The notes: generated from the letters alone by a model not told the origin. A stretch of 64,000 bases of DNA from Kribbella soli (GCF_004331345.1 NZ_SJJZ01000002.1:1178001-1242000), one strand, 5' to 3'; positions 33,948-46,633 are shown, counted from the stretch's first letter. Numbers and translations are program-made.

Positions 33948-34879
33948 CGACGGTCCGCCACCCGCCACAGCACAGTGCGGACCTGCTCGATCCCACCGAC
34001 CGGCCAGCGCTCCAGAAGTCGCCGTACATCTGGATCCTGGATGTCGGCGGTGAGCGCGCCGATGAAGTCACCCCAGACGACCTCGAACGGCCGGTCGCAC
34101 ATCCGCACGACGCCGAGCTCGATCGGCGGGGTGATCGCGAGCTGGTTGTGCAACTCCCCCACCGCCAGGTAAGCAGCCGAGAGCGCTCTCTCGCGTTCCT
34201 GCCAGCTCTCCGCCCGCAACACCTCGCGACACAGCGGCCCGATCGACGGACCGCAGGACAGCCGGCCGAAGGCGCTCCCGAACCACTTCGAGTACGGCGC
34301 GTACTGCCGCTCCATCAGGAAGCACAACCGCATCAGGTCCTCGACCATTCGCGCACCGATCAACGCCGACCCGAGGTCGTCCCCGACGTACCCGGCCCGG
34401 CCGACCAGGTTCATCTCCGGATGCACGCGCCACCAGGCGGTGATCATCAGGTAACGCCAGACGTCGTCCGGGTAGTACGCGAGCCGATCACGGATGTCCT
34501 CGAGACCGAGCTCGTCGTGGAACACACCGCCCGCGGTGAACTGCCGCAGAATGGACTCGGGAGAGGTGAGCCAATCGCGAACCGTCAACGCGACGTCGAC
34601 ATCGAAGCCCATTTGGTCGAGGAAGTACCCGCGCACGGTGTGGACCTCGACCAGCGCCGTCCGCCCCTCGAACGTCGGCGGCACCTCGAGTCGTAGCTCG
34701 ACGCCGTCCGGGACGAACACCAGCGCCCGAGCCTCGCAGTTGTGGTCTGTCGACATCTCGTCGTCGAACCCGAGCACCTCCGAGCCCCGCCCGAGCAACG
34801 CCGCGCTGTGCGGCACGTCCACCACGTGCCGCACAACCTCGTCATAGAACTTCCGGCACAGCTCCAGGCCCGAGGTCAT
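33917..34879 (-). CDS. DUF4037 protein, nucleotidyltransferase-like
   Basis: This 320-aa soluble protein has an N-terminal nucleotidyltransferase-like region (LLGRGSEVLGFDDEMSTDHN, resembling GS...D.D) and a helical C-terminal half with WLTSPESILRQFTAG and PYSKWFGSAFGRL. Members of DUF4037 are predicted minor nucleotidyltransferases or kanamycin-nucleotidyltransferase relatives; activity is undemonstrated as far as I know. Its ATG lies only six bases past the pyrF stop, so it is probably the last gene of the pyrimidine operon transcript. Confidence 0.8.
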   Translation of the reverse strand: MTSGLELCRKFYDEVVRHVVDVPHSAALLGRGSEVLGFDDEMSTDHNCEARALVFVPDGVELRLEVPPTFEGRTALVEVHTVRGYFLDQMGFDVDVALTVRDWLTSPESILRQFTAGGVFHDELGLEDIRDRLAYYPDDVWRYLMITAWWRVHPEMNLVGRAGYVGDDLGSALIGARMVEDLMRLCFLMERQYAPYSKWFGSAFGRLSCGPSIGPLCREVLRAESWQERERALSAAYLAVGELHNQLAITPPIELGVVRMCDRPFEVVWGDFIGALTADIQDPDVRRLLERWPVGGIEQVRTVLWRVADRRQLVGLLDSR

Positions 34880-34885
34880 CCCCGA

Positions 34886-35749
34886 TCAGTACCCCAGGAC
34901 CGTCCGGTAGGCGTCGTTGGTGCGGGCGGCGGCGTCCTGGAGGGCGGTGGCGTCGGGGCCGGCGCCGAGGATCTCCCGGGAGCTGGACGGTACGACGTTG
35001 CGCACCGCGGACCCGAACACCTCGATCAGGCCCTCGGCCGTGCCGCCCTGGGCACCGAGCCCCGGTGCGAGCAGCGGGCCGTTGATGTCCAGGTTCTCGT
35101 CCGTCGAACTGATGGTGGCCCCAACGACCGCGCCGAAGGAACCGAGACCGTCGGCGTCGGCGTTCAACTCCCGCAGACCGTCGAGGACCGCCCCGGCGAC
35201 GGTCGGGCCGTCGGCGGTGCGGGCGGTCTGGAACTGCGGGCCCTCCGGGTTCGAGGTGAGCGCGAGGACGAACAACCCCGCCCCCGCCTCCCGGGCCTCG
35301 TCGATCGCGGGCTGCAGCGAGCCGAACCCGAGGTACGGGCTGACCGTCAGCGCGTCACACGCCAGCGGGCCCTTCTCGGCCAGGTACGCCGACGCGTAGC
35401 CCGCCATCGTCGTACCGATGTCACCGCGCTTCGCGTCGATGATCACCAGCGCCCCGGCGTCCCGCAGCCGGATCGTCGCCTGCTCCAGCACGGCGACCCC
35501 GGCAGACCCGAATCGCTCGAAGAACGCGGACTGCGGCTTGAACACCGCGACCCGGTCGGCGAGCGCGTCCACCACGCCGTACGTGAACGAGGCCAGGCCC
35601 TCCGCGGTGTCGGGCAGACCCCAGGCGTCGAGCAGGTGCGCGTGCGGGTCGATGCCGACGCACAGCGGGCCGCGGGTGTCCATCGCCGCCCGCAACCGGG
35701 TGCCGAACGGTTTGCTACGCATGTCGCTCCCGAAGGTCTCGTTGCTCAT
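34886..35749 (-). CDS. pyrF: orotidine 5'-phosphate decarboxylase
   Basis: This 287-aa enzyme (type 2, longer than the 230-aa E. coli form) converts OMP to UMP, the last step of de novo pyrimidine synthesis. The catalytic segment is VIIDAKRGDIGTTM, with LCVGIDPHAHLL near the start and VSPYLGFGSLQP. Its ATG overlaps the pyrD stop as ATGA. It ends the pyr operon proper, followed after six bases by the DUF4037 gene. Confidence 0.96.
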   Translation of the reverse strand: MSNETFGSDMRSKPFGTRLRAAMDTRGPLCVGIDPHAHLLDAWGLPDTAEGLASFTYGVVDALADRVAVFKPQSAFFERFGSAGVAVLEQATIRLRDAGALVIIDAKRGDIGTTMAGYASAYLAEKGPLACDALTVSPYLGFGSLQPAIDEAREAGAGLFVLALTSNPEGPQFQTARTADGPTVAGAVLDGLRELNADADGLGSFGAVVGATISSTDENLDINGPLLAPGLGAQGGTAEGLIEVFGSAVRNVVPSSSREILGAGPDATALQDAAARTNDAYRTVLGY

Positions 35750-36796
35750 GGCAATCTCCTGTTGATCTGCCGGATCAGACCGGGTCCCCGGTAGATCAGG
35801 CCCGTGTACACCTGGACGAGGCTCGCGCCGGCGTCGAAGAGGCGGGCCGCGTCCGACGGGTCGACGATCCCGCCGACTCCGATGACGGGGAGCGCTCCCC
35901 CGGTTTCCCCGTGGATGTGCGCGACGACCTTCGCCGAGGTCTCGGCGAGCGGCCGCCCGGACAATCCGCCGGTCTCAGCCGCCAGCGGATGTCCCGCAAC
36001 GCCTGCCCGGTCGATCGTCGTGTTGGTGGCGATGATTCCGGCGACCCCGGTGCCGGTGCAGACCTGGAGGAGCTCGTCGATCGCCGACGTGGTCAGGTCC
36101 GGCGCGATCTTCACCAGGATCGGCTTCGGAGCGAGCCCGGCGACGGTCAGCGAGGCGGCCTCGGTGTGCAGTGCGGTCAGCAGTTCGCGGAGGTGGCCGG
36201 CGTCCTGCAGAGAGCGCAGTCCCGGCGTGTTCGGCGACGAGACGTTGACCGCGAAGTAGTCGCCGTACCGGTAGAGGCGGCGCAGCGAGGTCACGTAGTC
36301 CTCGACCGCCTCCTCCAGCGGCGTCACCTTCGACTTCCCGATCGAGATGCCGAGCGGGTAGCCGAGATCGCCGTACGCCGCCAGTCGCGCGGCCAACGCT
36401 TCGCTGCCGAGGTTGTTGAAGCCCATCCGGTTGATGACCGCCTCGTGCTCGACGAGGCGGAACAGGCGAGGCTTCTCGTTGCCCGGTTGCGGATGCGCCG
36501 TCACGGTGCCGACCTCGACGAAGCCGAAACCGATCGCGGGCCACGCGCGCAGTGCGATCCCGTTCTTGTCCATGCCGGCCGCCAGTCCGACCGGCGACGG
36601 GAACCGGATCCCGAAGACCGTGCGGGCCGAGGCCGAGGCGACGCGGCCGCCTCGCCCCTGGACGCCGAACAGGCGGGCCCCGGCCGCGGCGGCGCCCGGC
36701 ACGCGCCCCAGGAGGCGCATACCGTTGAGCGTCTGTTCGTGGGCGACCTCCGCGTCACCGCGACCCAGCCGGTACAGGACCGGCCGGACCACTCGC

Positions 36797-36804
<8 letters not shown>
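35746..36804 (-). CDS. pyrD: dihydroorotate dehydrogenase, quinone-dependent (class 2)
   Basis: This 352-aa membrane-associated flavoenzyme oxidises dihydroorotate to orotate, passing electrons to quinone. It has the N-terminal helical extension of class 2, FPSPVGLAAGMDKNG, VNVSSPNTPGLRSLQ with the catalytic Ser, and the FMN-binding ALPVIGVGGI. Its start overlaps the carB stop by eight bases, so it is inside the pyr operon, unlike M. tuberculosis where pyrD is elsewhere. Confidence 0.95.
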
Positions 36805-40101
<3,297 letters not shown>

Positions 40102-40102
<1 letters not shown>

Positions 40103-41223
40103 CAGTTCCGCCCTTCCATCAGTTCTACGAAGCGGTCGAACAGGTACGCCGAGTCGTGGGGACCCGCCGCCGCTTCAGGGTGGTACTGCACAGAGAACGC
40201 GAGCACCCGGCCGTCGTGGCCGGTCAGCTTGAGTCCTTCGACCACGTTGTCGTTGAGCGAGACGTGCGAGACCTCAGCGGTTCCGTACGGCGTCTCGACC
40301 ACTGAGTCGATCGGCGCGTCCACCGCGAAGCCGTGGTTCTGCGCGGTGATCTCCACCTTGCCGGTCGCCCGGTCGAGCACCGGCTGGTTGATCCCGCGGT
40401 GCCCGTACTTGAGCTTGAACGTGCCCAGTCCGAGCGCCCGCCCGAACACCTGGTTGCCGAAGCAGATGCCGAAGTACGGCTTCCCCCGCTGCAACAGTTC
40501 CTTCAGCAGCGTGGTCGGGTGCTCGGTGGTCTCCGGGTCGCCCGGGCCGTTGCTCATGAAGATGCCGTCCGGGTTCACCGCGAGGATCTCGTCCAACGAG
40601 GTGTTCGCAGGCATGACGTGGACCTCGATGCCGCGCTCGGACATCCGCTTCGGCGTCATCGTCTTGATCCCGAGGTCGAGCGCGACCACCGTGAAGCGCT
40701 TCTCCCCCTCGGCCGGTACGACGTACGGCTCGAACGTCGTCACCTCCGAGGCGAGGTCCGCGCCGACCATCGGCGGCTGCTCGAGGACCTTCTGCAGGAG
40801 CTCTGCGGGGTCCAGGATCTCGGTGGAGATCCCGGCGCGCATCGCACCGCGCTCACGCAGGTGCCGGGTCAGCGCGCGGGTGTCGATCCCAGAGATCCCG
40901 ACGATCTCCTGACCCTTCAGCTGGTCGTCGAGCGATCGCTTGGCGCGCCAGTTCGACGGCACGCGGGCCGGATCGCGGACGACGTACCCGGCGACCCAGA
41001 TCTTCTGCGACTCGTCGTCCTCGTCGTTGATCCCGGTGTTGCCGATGTGCGGCGCGGTCTGGGTGACGATCTGCCGGTGGTACGACGGGTCGGTCAGTGT
41101 CTCCTGGTAGCCGGTCATCCCGGTGGTGAACACCGCCTCGCCGAACGTGGATCCGGTCGCCCCGTACGACGTACCGGCGAACGACCGTCCGTCCTCCAGG
41201 ACGAGCAGCGCTGGCTGGCTCAT
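40102..41223 (-). CDS. carA: carbamoyl-phosphate synthase small subunit
   Basis: This 373-aa glutaminase subunit supplies ammonia to CarB. The class I amidotransferase domain has the catalytic Cys in PYFGICFGNQVFGRAL (Asn replaces the His of the usual GxHQ, as in other actinobacteria) and His/Glu in VQYHPEAAAGPHDS. The N-terminal domain starts SQPALLVLEDGRSFAGTSYG. ATG at 41223 overlaps the stop of the upstream Rv1382-like gene by four bases. Confidence 0.97.
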
Positions 41224-41705
41224 AGTGCTCCGATCAAGGTCGAGATTGATGCGGTCAGGGCGGCGGTGTCGGCCTTACGACGCGGACGGAACCCGGTGTC
41301 GAGTTCACGGCCGTCGTGGGTCCAGGTGACCACGACCAGGCCGGACTTCTCCGCGGTCACCTTCCCGGCGATGCCACGGTCGGTCCGGACCCCGGTCAGG
41401 CGGTCCGCGGGGATGAAGACATCCGCCGCACCCTGCCGGTGGAAGATCAGGCCGGCCTCACTGACGGCCAGGTCCGCGGTGGCGCGGACGCCCAGTTCGT
41501 GCACGGCGATCCGGTCCATCCAGTCGCCGGCACTCGTCGTCGCGACGTAGACACCCTCGATGCCGCGCGTCGTTTCCGCTGGCGCCGCGGGCAAAGGCGA
41601 CAGGTCGGCCTGCCGGGTCTGGCGGTTCCGCCAGCCCCGGTACATGCCGAAGTAGCCCGCTGCCAGCACCAGCAGCGTGCCGAGAATGCCGAGGAACGCC
41701 CTCAC
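41220..41705 (-). CDS. membrane-anchored protein of the pyr operon (Rv1382-like)
   Basis: This 161-aa protein has one N-terminal membrane helix (FLGILGTLLVLAAGYFGMYR) and a soluble domain with PH-like features (GVYVATTSAGDWMDRIAVHE and FIPADRLTGVR). A protein of the same type, Rv1382, lies at the same place, between pyrC and carA, in M. tuberculosis. The conservation of position suggests a link to pyrimidine synthesis or membrane association, but no function is known. It overlaps pyrC and carA by four bases each, so expression is tightly coupled. Confidence 0.83.
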   Translation of the reverse strand: MRAFLGILGTLLVLAAGYFGMYRGWRNRQTRQADLSPLPAAPAETTRGIEGVYVATTSAGDWMDRIAVHELGVRATADLAVSEAGLIFHRQGAADVFIPADRLTGVRTDRGIAGKVTAEKSGLVVVTWTHDGRELDTGFRPRRKADTAALTASISTLIGAL

Positions 41706-42994
41706 CGGGTGAGCTCACCGTCCAAGACGGTCGGCGTACCGCGCAGGAACGTCGCCACTACCTTGCCCGGCAGCGTCATCCCTTCGAACGGCGTGTTCCG
41801 CGACAGCGACACCGAATCCTCCGGAACGACGATCCGCTCGACCCTGGGGTCGTACAGGACGACGTTCGCGGGCGCACCGGCCTCCAGCGGGCGGCCGTGC
41901 TCGGCGGCTTGACCGATCGCGGCCGGCCGGTAGCTCATCCGGTCCGCGACGTCGGCCCAGGTCAGCAACTTCGTGTCGATCATCGCGTGCTGGACCACCG
42001 AGAGAGCGGTCTCCAGGCCGGTCATACCGAACGCGGCCGCGCTCCACTCGCAGTCCTTGTCCTCGACCGGGTGCGGCGCGTGGTCGGTGGCGACGATGTC
42101 GATCGTGCCGTCGGCCAGGCCCTCGCGGACCGCCTCGACATCCTCCTTGGTGCGCAGCGGCGGGTTCACCTTGTAGACCGGGTTGTACGAGGTGGCGAGC
42201 TCCTCGGTCAGCAGCAGGTGGTGCGGGGTGACCTCGGCGGTCACCTCAAGACCGCGGCGCTTCGCCGCGCGGACGATCTCCACCGAGCCCTTGGTGGACA
42301 GGTGGCAGACGTGCAGCTTCGACCCGACGTGCGCGTTCAGCAGGATGTCGCGGGCGATGATCGCCTCCTCGGCGACACTCGGCCAGCCGGTCAGGCCGAG
42401 AACGCCGGAGAGCGCTCCCTCGTTCATCTGCGCGCCCTGGGTGAGCCGCGGCTCCTGCGCGTGCTGGGCGATCACACCGCCGAACGCCTTCACGTACTCG
42501 AGGGCGCGGCGCATCAGCGCGGCGTCCCAGACGCAGTCGCCGTCGTCGGAGAACACCCGCACCCGGGCGGCGGAGTCCGCCATCGCGCCGAGCTCCGCGA
42601 GCTGCGTGCCCTTCCGTCCGACCGTGACCGCGCCGATCGGGTACACGTCGGCGTACCCGGCGTCGCGGCCGAGACGCCAGACCTGCTCGACCACACCGGC
42701 GGTGTCGGCGACCGGGTCGGTGTTGGCCATCGCGAAGACCGCGGTGAACCCGCCCTTCGCGGCGGCGCGGGTGCCGGTGAAGACCGTCTCGGCGTCCTCC
42801 CGGCCGGGCTCGCGCAGGTGCGTGTGCAGGTCGACCAGACCCGGCAGCGCGACCAGTCCTTGCGCATCGATCGTCTGCGCGTCGGCAGGCGCGTCGAGGC
42901 CGGTGCCGGTGGCAACGATCTCGCCGTTGTCGATCAGCAGGTCCGCCACCTCACCGCCAACAATGCTTGCGCCGGTGATCAGGTACGCGGTCAT
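41702..42994 (-). CDS. pyrC: dihydroorotase
   Basis: This 430-aa zinc amidohydrolase closes carbamoyl aspartate to dihydroorotate. It has the metal-binding LPGLVDLHTHLREPGRED, the conserved HVCHLSTKGSVE (metal His) and the catalytic Asp in DIVATDHAPHPVEDKD. It is the class I, about 45-kDa type. ATG at 42994 overlaps the pyrB stop by four bases, so it follows pyrB in the operon. Confidence 0.96.
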   Translation of the reverse strand: MTAYLITGASIVGGEVADLLIDNGEIVATGTGLDAPADAQTIDAQGLVALPGLVDLHTHLREPGREDAETVFTGTRAAAKGGFTAVFAMANTDPVADTAGVVEQVWRLGRDAGYADVYPIGAVTVGRKGTQLAELGAMADSAARVRVFSDDGDCVWDAALMRRALEYVKAFGGVIAQHAQEPRLTQGAQMNEGALSGVLGLTGWPSVAEEAIIARDILLNAHVGSKLHVCHLSTKGSVEIVRAAKRRGLEVTAEVTPHHLLLTEELATSYNPVYKVNPPLRTKEDVEAVREGLADGTIDIVATDHAPHPVEDKDCEWSAAAFGMTGLETALSVVQHAMIDTKLLTWADVADRMSYRPAAIGQAAEHGRPLEAGAPANVVLYDPRVERIVVPEDSVSLSRNTPFEGMTLPGKVVATFLRGTPTVLDGELTR

Positions 42995-43926
42995 GCGGTC
43001 TGCTCCTCTTCGTTACTACCCGACAACAACAGATAAAGGACGGCCATCCGGATCGCCACGCCGTTCGTGACCTGCTCGACGATCACCGAGCGGGTGGAGT
43101 CGGCGACCTCGGCGCTGATCTCCATACCGCGGTTCATCGGCCCGGGGTGCAGCACGATCGCCTCGTCCGGCAGTTGCGCCATCCGGTTCTTGTCCAGGCC
43201 GTAGCGGCGCGTGTACTCGCGGGCGCTCGGGAAGAACGCGTCGTTCATCCGCTCCCGCTGCACCCGCAGCATCATCACCGCGTCGCTCTTCGGCAGCACC
43301 GCGTCGAAGTCGTACGACGTGGCGCACGGCCACCTGCTCATGTCGACGGGGACCAGCGTCGGCGGGGCGACCACGGTGACCTCGGCGCCGAGCGTCGAGA
43401 GCAGCAGCACGTTCGACCGCGCGACCCGCGAGTGCAGGACGTCGCCGACGATCGTGATCCGGCGGCCGTCCAGCGAGCCGAGGTGCCGGCGCATCGTGAA
43501 CGCGTCGAGCAACGCCTGCGTCGGGTGCTCGTGGGTCCCGTCGCCGGCGTTCACCACCGACCCGGTCATCCAGCCGGACTTCGCCAGCAGGTGCGGTGCG
43601 CCGGAGGATCCGTGCCGGCAGACGACGCCGTCGGCGCCCATCGCCTGGAGGGTCAGCGCGGTGTCCTTCAGGCTCTCGCCCTTGCTCAGGCTCGAGCCCT
43701 TCGCGGAGAAGTTGATGACGTCCGCGGACAGTCGCTTGGCCGCTGCCTCGAACGAGATCCGCGTCCGGGTGGAGTCCTCGAAGAACAGGTTCACCACCGT
43801 CCGCCCGCGCAGCGCGGGCAGCTTCTTGATCGGGCGGTCGGCCAGCGACCGCATCTCCTCGGCGGTGTCGAGGATCAGTTGGGCCTCGTCACGGCTCAGG
43901 TCCGCAGCGCTCAGCAGGTGCTTCAT
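42991..43926 (-). CDS. pyrB: aspartate carbamoyltransferase catalytic subunit
   Basis: This 311-aa enzyme joins carbamoyl phosphate and aspartate. The phosphate-binding loop is FFEDSTRTRISFEAAAKRLS and the aspartate-binding segment is THEHPTQALLDAFTMRRHLG. There is no pyrI regulatory subunit nearby. ATG at 43926 overlaps the pyrR stop by one base. It is the second gene of the operon. Confidence 0.96.
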   Translation of the reverse strand: MKHLLSAADLSRDEAQLILDTAEEMRSLADRPIKKLPALRGRTVVNLFFEDSTRTRISFEAAAKRLSADVINFSAKGSSLSKGESLKDTALTLQAMGADGVVCRHGSSGAPHLLAKSGWMTGSVVNAGDGTHEHPTQALLDAFTMRRHLGSLDGRRITIVGDVLHSRVARSNVLLLSTLGAEVTVVAPPTLVPVDMSRWPCATSYDFDAVLPKSDAVMMLRVQRERMNDAFFPSAREYTRRYGLDKNRMAQLPDEAIVLHPGPMNRGMEISAEVADSTRSVIVEQVTNGVAIRMAVLYLLLSGSNEEEQTA

Positions 43927-44522
43927 CAGCCCTTCGCCCCCTTGTCAGCGATCAGTACGGCGTCTTGCCCGTCGTACTCGGTCAGGTGGACGGTGACGCG
44001 CTCCACCAGGGAGGTCGGCAGGTTCTTGCCCACGTAGTCGGCGCGGATCGGCAGCTCGCGGTGGCCGCGGTCGACCAGGACGGCGAGCTGGACGGCGCGC
44101 GGGCGGCCGATGTCGCCGAGCGCGTCGAGGGCCGCGCGGATCGTCCGGCCGGAGAACAGCACGTCGTCGACGAGCACCACGACCTTGCCGTCGATACCGT
44201 CCGCCGGAATGTCGGTGTGTTCCAGGCCACGTGGTGGTTTGAGACCGATGTCGTCGCGGTACATGGTCACATCGAGTGACCCTGTCGGCACGCTCTGCCC
44301 CTCGACGGCCTGGATCCGGGCCGAGACGCGTTGGGCCAGCGGGACTCCGCGGCTGGGGATGCCGAGCAGGACGACCGGGTCGGCGCCGCGGTTCCGCTCG
44401 AGGATCTCGTGAGCTATCCGGGTCAGTGCCCGGGAAATGTCGGAAGCGTCGAGGACCTCGCGGCTGCTGCGTTTCGGCGGCTGCGCGGCCTCAGGTTGCT
44501 CTGCGCTCTGGGCAGGGCTCAT
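43926..44522 (-). CDS. pyrR: PyrR bifunctional regulator/uracil phosphoribosyltransferase
   Basis: This 198-aa protein binds pyr mRNA in the presence of UMP and regulates the operon; it also has uracil phosphoribosyltransferase activity in characterised homologues. Signature regions are VVLLGIPSRGVPLAQRVSAR, the PRPP motif VVLVDDVLFSGRTIRAAL, and VQLAVLVDRGHRELPIRADY. The ATG at 44522 has GGAAAGGAGG about ten bases upstream, a strong ribosome-binding site. It is the first gene of the operon. I see no attenuator hairpin; in actinobacteria PyrR likely acts on translation, which is inference here. Confidence 0.95.
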   Translation of the reverse strand: MSPAQSAEQPEAAQPPKRSSREVLDASDISRALTRIAHEILERNRGADPVVLLGIPSRGVPLAQRVSARIQAVEGQSVPTGSLDVTMYRDDIGLKPPRGLEHTDIPADGIDGKVVVLVDDVLFSGRTIRAALDALGDIGRPRAVQLAVLVDRGHRELPIRADYVGKNLPTSLVERVTVHLTEYDGQDAVLIADKGAKG

Positions 44523-44611
44523 CGCTACCGTTCCTCCTTTCCCGCCTCTCTGGACGGGTCTTTAAAGGACGTTCGGACCGCTTGACATGGTATCGGATGT
44601 GACACGCCGTC

Positions 44612-44641
44612 TTGACGCTGGCCTCCGGCCCGGAATATTGT
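44612..44641 (+). promoter_or_regulatory. candidate bldD promoter
   Basis: TTGACG (44612-44617) and TATTGT (44636-44641) are separated by 18 bases. Transcription would start near 44648, leaving a 5' leader of about 80 bases before bldD. The strong ribosome-binding site GGAGGG at 44713-44718 is ten bases from the GTG start. Confidence 0.45.
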
Positions 44642-44728
44642 TACTCTGTGTAATCGAGGGGGGTTTCACCTTTCGACCCGTTCCCTGCGGGCCGGACATG
44701 ACGAAACTAGTCGGAGGGAAGAACCAGC

Positions 44729-45244
44729 GTGCCGAGCGAATACGCGAAGACACTGGGTGGCAAGCTACGTGCCATCCGCCAGCAGCAAGGTTTGTCGCTG
44801 CATGGCGTGGAAGAGAAGTCCAAGGGTCGCTGGAAGGCGGTTGTCGTCGGCTCGTACGAGCGCGGCGATCGAGCCGTCACGGTCCAGAAGCTCGCGGAGC
44901 TCGCCGATTTCTACGGCGTGCCGATCCGTGAGCTGCTCCCTGGGTCCGCCAGTGCGGCTGCTGCGGCTGCCGCTCCTCCCCGGTTGATCCTCGACCTGGA
45001 GGCCCTGCAACACCTCGACGCGAGCGAGGCCGGTCCGCTGACGCGGTACGCGGCCACGATTCAGGCTCAGCGTGGGGACTACAACGGAAAGGTCCTGTCG
45101 ATCCGTCAGGACGACATGCGGACACTCGCGGTGATCTACGACGAGTCGCCGACGACGCTGACCGAGCGCTTCATCTCCTGGGGTGTACTGAACCCGGAGG
45201 CGAAGGGTGACGTCGAGGAATCGTCCGAGGCCGCCGGCGCCTGA
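44729..45244 (+). CDS. bldD: developmental regulator BldD
   Basis: This 171-aa DNA-binding protein has an N-terminal XRE-type helix-turn-helix (LGGKLRAIRQQQGLSLHGVE, then GSYERGDRAVTVQKLAELAD) and a C-terminal domain (about 85-155) that binds cyclic di-GMP in Streptomyces (RYAATIQAQRGDYNGKVLSI, then RQDD). In Streptomyces it represses sporulation genes while bound to c-di-GMP. Presence here implies a c-di-GMP-linked programme. GTG at 44729 follows a good GGAGGG site. It is the only backbone gene on the plus strand, divergent from pyrR and convergent with nusB. Confidence 0.94.
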   Translation: MPSEYAKTLGGKLRAIRQQQGLSLHGVEEKSKGRWKAVVVGSYERGDRAVTVQKLAELADFYGVPIRELLPGSASAAAAAAAPPRLILDLEALQHLDASEAGPLTRYAATIQAQRGDYNGKVLSIRQDDMRTLAVIYDESPTTLTERFISWGVLNPEAKGDVEESSEAAGA

Positions 45245-45417
45245 CGCCTGAGAAGGCAGAAATCTGGCGAAGGCACTAGACGGTCGGGGCTTGTAGCAGC
45301 TGGCCCGCGGCCGCCCGCCTTCCTCAGCAGACGGAACAGAGCACTACCGAACGCAGTACCAAGCGCAGTACAAGCGGCAGGTAACACCTCACCGGCCGCA
45401 CACGGGGACGCAACGGC

Positions 45418-45475
45418 GGCCCGGGACCGTACCGAGACGGTCACCGGGCCCGACAAAGAGGGGCTCGCCCCCCTC
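45418..45475. terminator. two GC-rich hairpins between bldD and nusB
   Basis: The first hairpin pairs GGCCCGGGACCGT (45418-45430) with ACGGTCACCGGGCC (45437-45450), with one bulged base. The second pairs GAGGGG (45458-45463) with CCCCTC (45470-45475). They fill the gap between convergent genes and probably stop both transcripts. The preceding bases, 45245-45417, hold no gene I can support. Confidence 0.6.
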
Positions 45476-45491
45476 AATTCCCAGCAGCGAT

Positions 45492-45902
45492 TCAGACGCC
45501 CAGTGTGGGCTTCAGCTGCAGCAGTCTGGCCAGCAGTCCGTTGACGAACGTCGGGGACTCGTCGGTCGACAGGTCCCGCGCCAGCGCGACCGCCTCGCTC
45601 ACCGCGACCACGTCCGGCACCTGGTCGTCGAACAGGAGCTCGTAGGCACCGATCCGCAGGATGTTCCGGTCGACCGCCGGCATCCGGTCCAGCGTCCAGC
45701 CGACCGAGTGGGTCTCGAGCAGGTCGTCGATCTGCTCGCTGTGTTTCGCGACCCCTTCGACCAGCGCCACGGTGAACTCGTTCACCGGCGGGTCGTTGTC
45801 GGCCACCCGGTCGGCCAGGGTCCCGCCGACCGGCAACCCCCTGACCTCCGACTCGAACAGCACGTCGAGAGCGCGCTTGCGGGCCTTGCTCCGGGCAGAC
45901 AT
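45492..45902 (-). CDS. nusB: transcription antitermination factor NusB
   Basis: This 136-aa helical protein binds boxA RNA with NusE and helps rRNA antitermination. It starts SARSKARKRALDVLFESEVR and ends with YELLFDDQVPDVVAVSEAVA and the C-terminal FVNGLLARLL. Length and arrangement are normal. ATG at 45902 is 35 bases from the efp stop, so the two are one unit. Confidence 0.94.
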   Translation of the reverse strand: MSARSKARKRALDVLFESEVRGLPVGGTLADRVADNDPPVNEFTVALVEGVAKHSEQIDDLLETHSVGWTLDRMPAVDRNILRIGAYELLFDDQVPDVVAVSEAVALARDLSTDESPTFVNGLLARLLQLKPTLGV

Positions 45903-45937
45903 CTTCTGTTGTCGACTTTCCCTAGAGGTTGCGCGGC

Positions 45938-46501
45938 TCAGGAGGTGACGCGGCCGAGGTAGTCCCCGGTGCGGGTGTCGACCTTGACCTTCTCACCAGT
46001 GGTCAGGAAGAGCGGGACCTGGATGTCGTAGCCGGTCTCCAGCTTGGCCGGCTTGGTGCCACCGCTGGAGCGGTCGCCCTGCAGACCCGGCTCGGTGTAC
46101 TCGACCGTGAGCTCGACCGAGGCCGGGAGCTCGACGTACAGCGGGAGCTCGTCGTGCACCGCGACGATCGCGTCCTGGTTCTCCAGCAGGAAGTGGGCGG
46201 CGTCGCCGACCACGTCGGGCTGGATCTGCAGCTGGTCGTACGTCGACTTGTCCATGAAGACGTAGGCCGCACCGTCGTTGTACAGGTACGTCATGTCACG
46301 CTTGTCGACCGTGGCCACGTCGACCTTGACGTCGGCGTTGAAGGTCTTGTCCACCACCTTGCCGGACAGCACGTTCTTCAGCTTGGTCCGGACGACGGCG
46401 CCGCCCTTGCCCGGCTTGTGATGCTGGAACCAGACGACGGACCACAGCTGCCCGTCCAGGTCGAGCACCATGCCGTTCTTGAGGTCGTTCGTCGTTGCCA
46501 C
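45938..46501 (-). CDS. efp: translation elongation factor P
   Basis: This 187-aa tRNA-like protein frees ribosomes stalled at polyproline. It has three beta-barrel domains; the loop between residues 28 and 40 reads HHKPGKGGA, with the Lys expected at the tip of domain I. The last part contains VPLFLTTGEKVKVDTRTGDY. No modification enzyme gene is nearby. It lies upstream of nusB in the same transcript, as in other actinobacteria. Several proteins here have Pro-rich stretches, for example at 13386 and 46634. Confidence 0.95.
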   Translation of the reverse strand: MATTNDLKNGMVLDLDGQLWSVVWFQHHKPGKGGAVVRTKLKNVLSGKVVDKTFNADVKVDVATVDKRDMTYLYNDGAAYVFMDKSTYDQLQIQPDVVGDAAHFLLENQDAIVAVHDELPLYVELPASVELTVEYTEPGLQGDRSSGGTKPAKLETGYDIQVPLFLTTGEKVKVDTRTGDYLGRVTS

Positions 46502-46633
46502 GCGGGTATGCCCTTCGAAGTGATCAGCGGTAACAGCAGATTGTAGCGGTCACTACCGCTTTCCTCCGATTCCGCCGATCTGCTAGACCCGGCCGGCCGT
46601 AGTCTGGCAGTACCGAGGCGCCAGGAGGCCGAC

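Noticed and set aside
44523..44728. BldD autoregulatory sites in the bldD/pyrR gap
   Set aside because: GTGAC-like half sites occur, but none forms a clear pair with a TCAC half site at usual spacing.
45245..45417. Minus-strand frame overlapping the bldD 3' end (113 codons)
   Set aside because: It is mostly antisense to bldD and its terminator, is low in protein-like character and has no ribosome-binding site.
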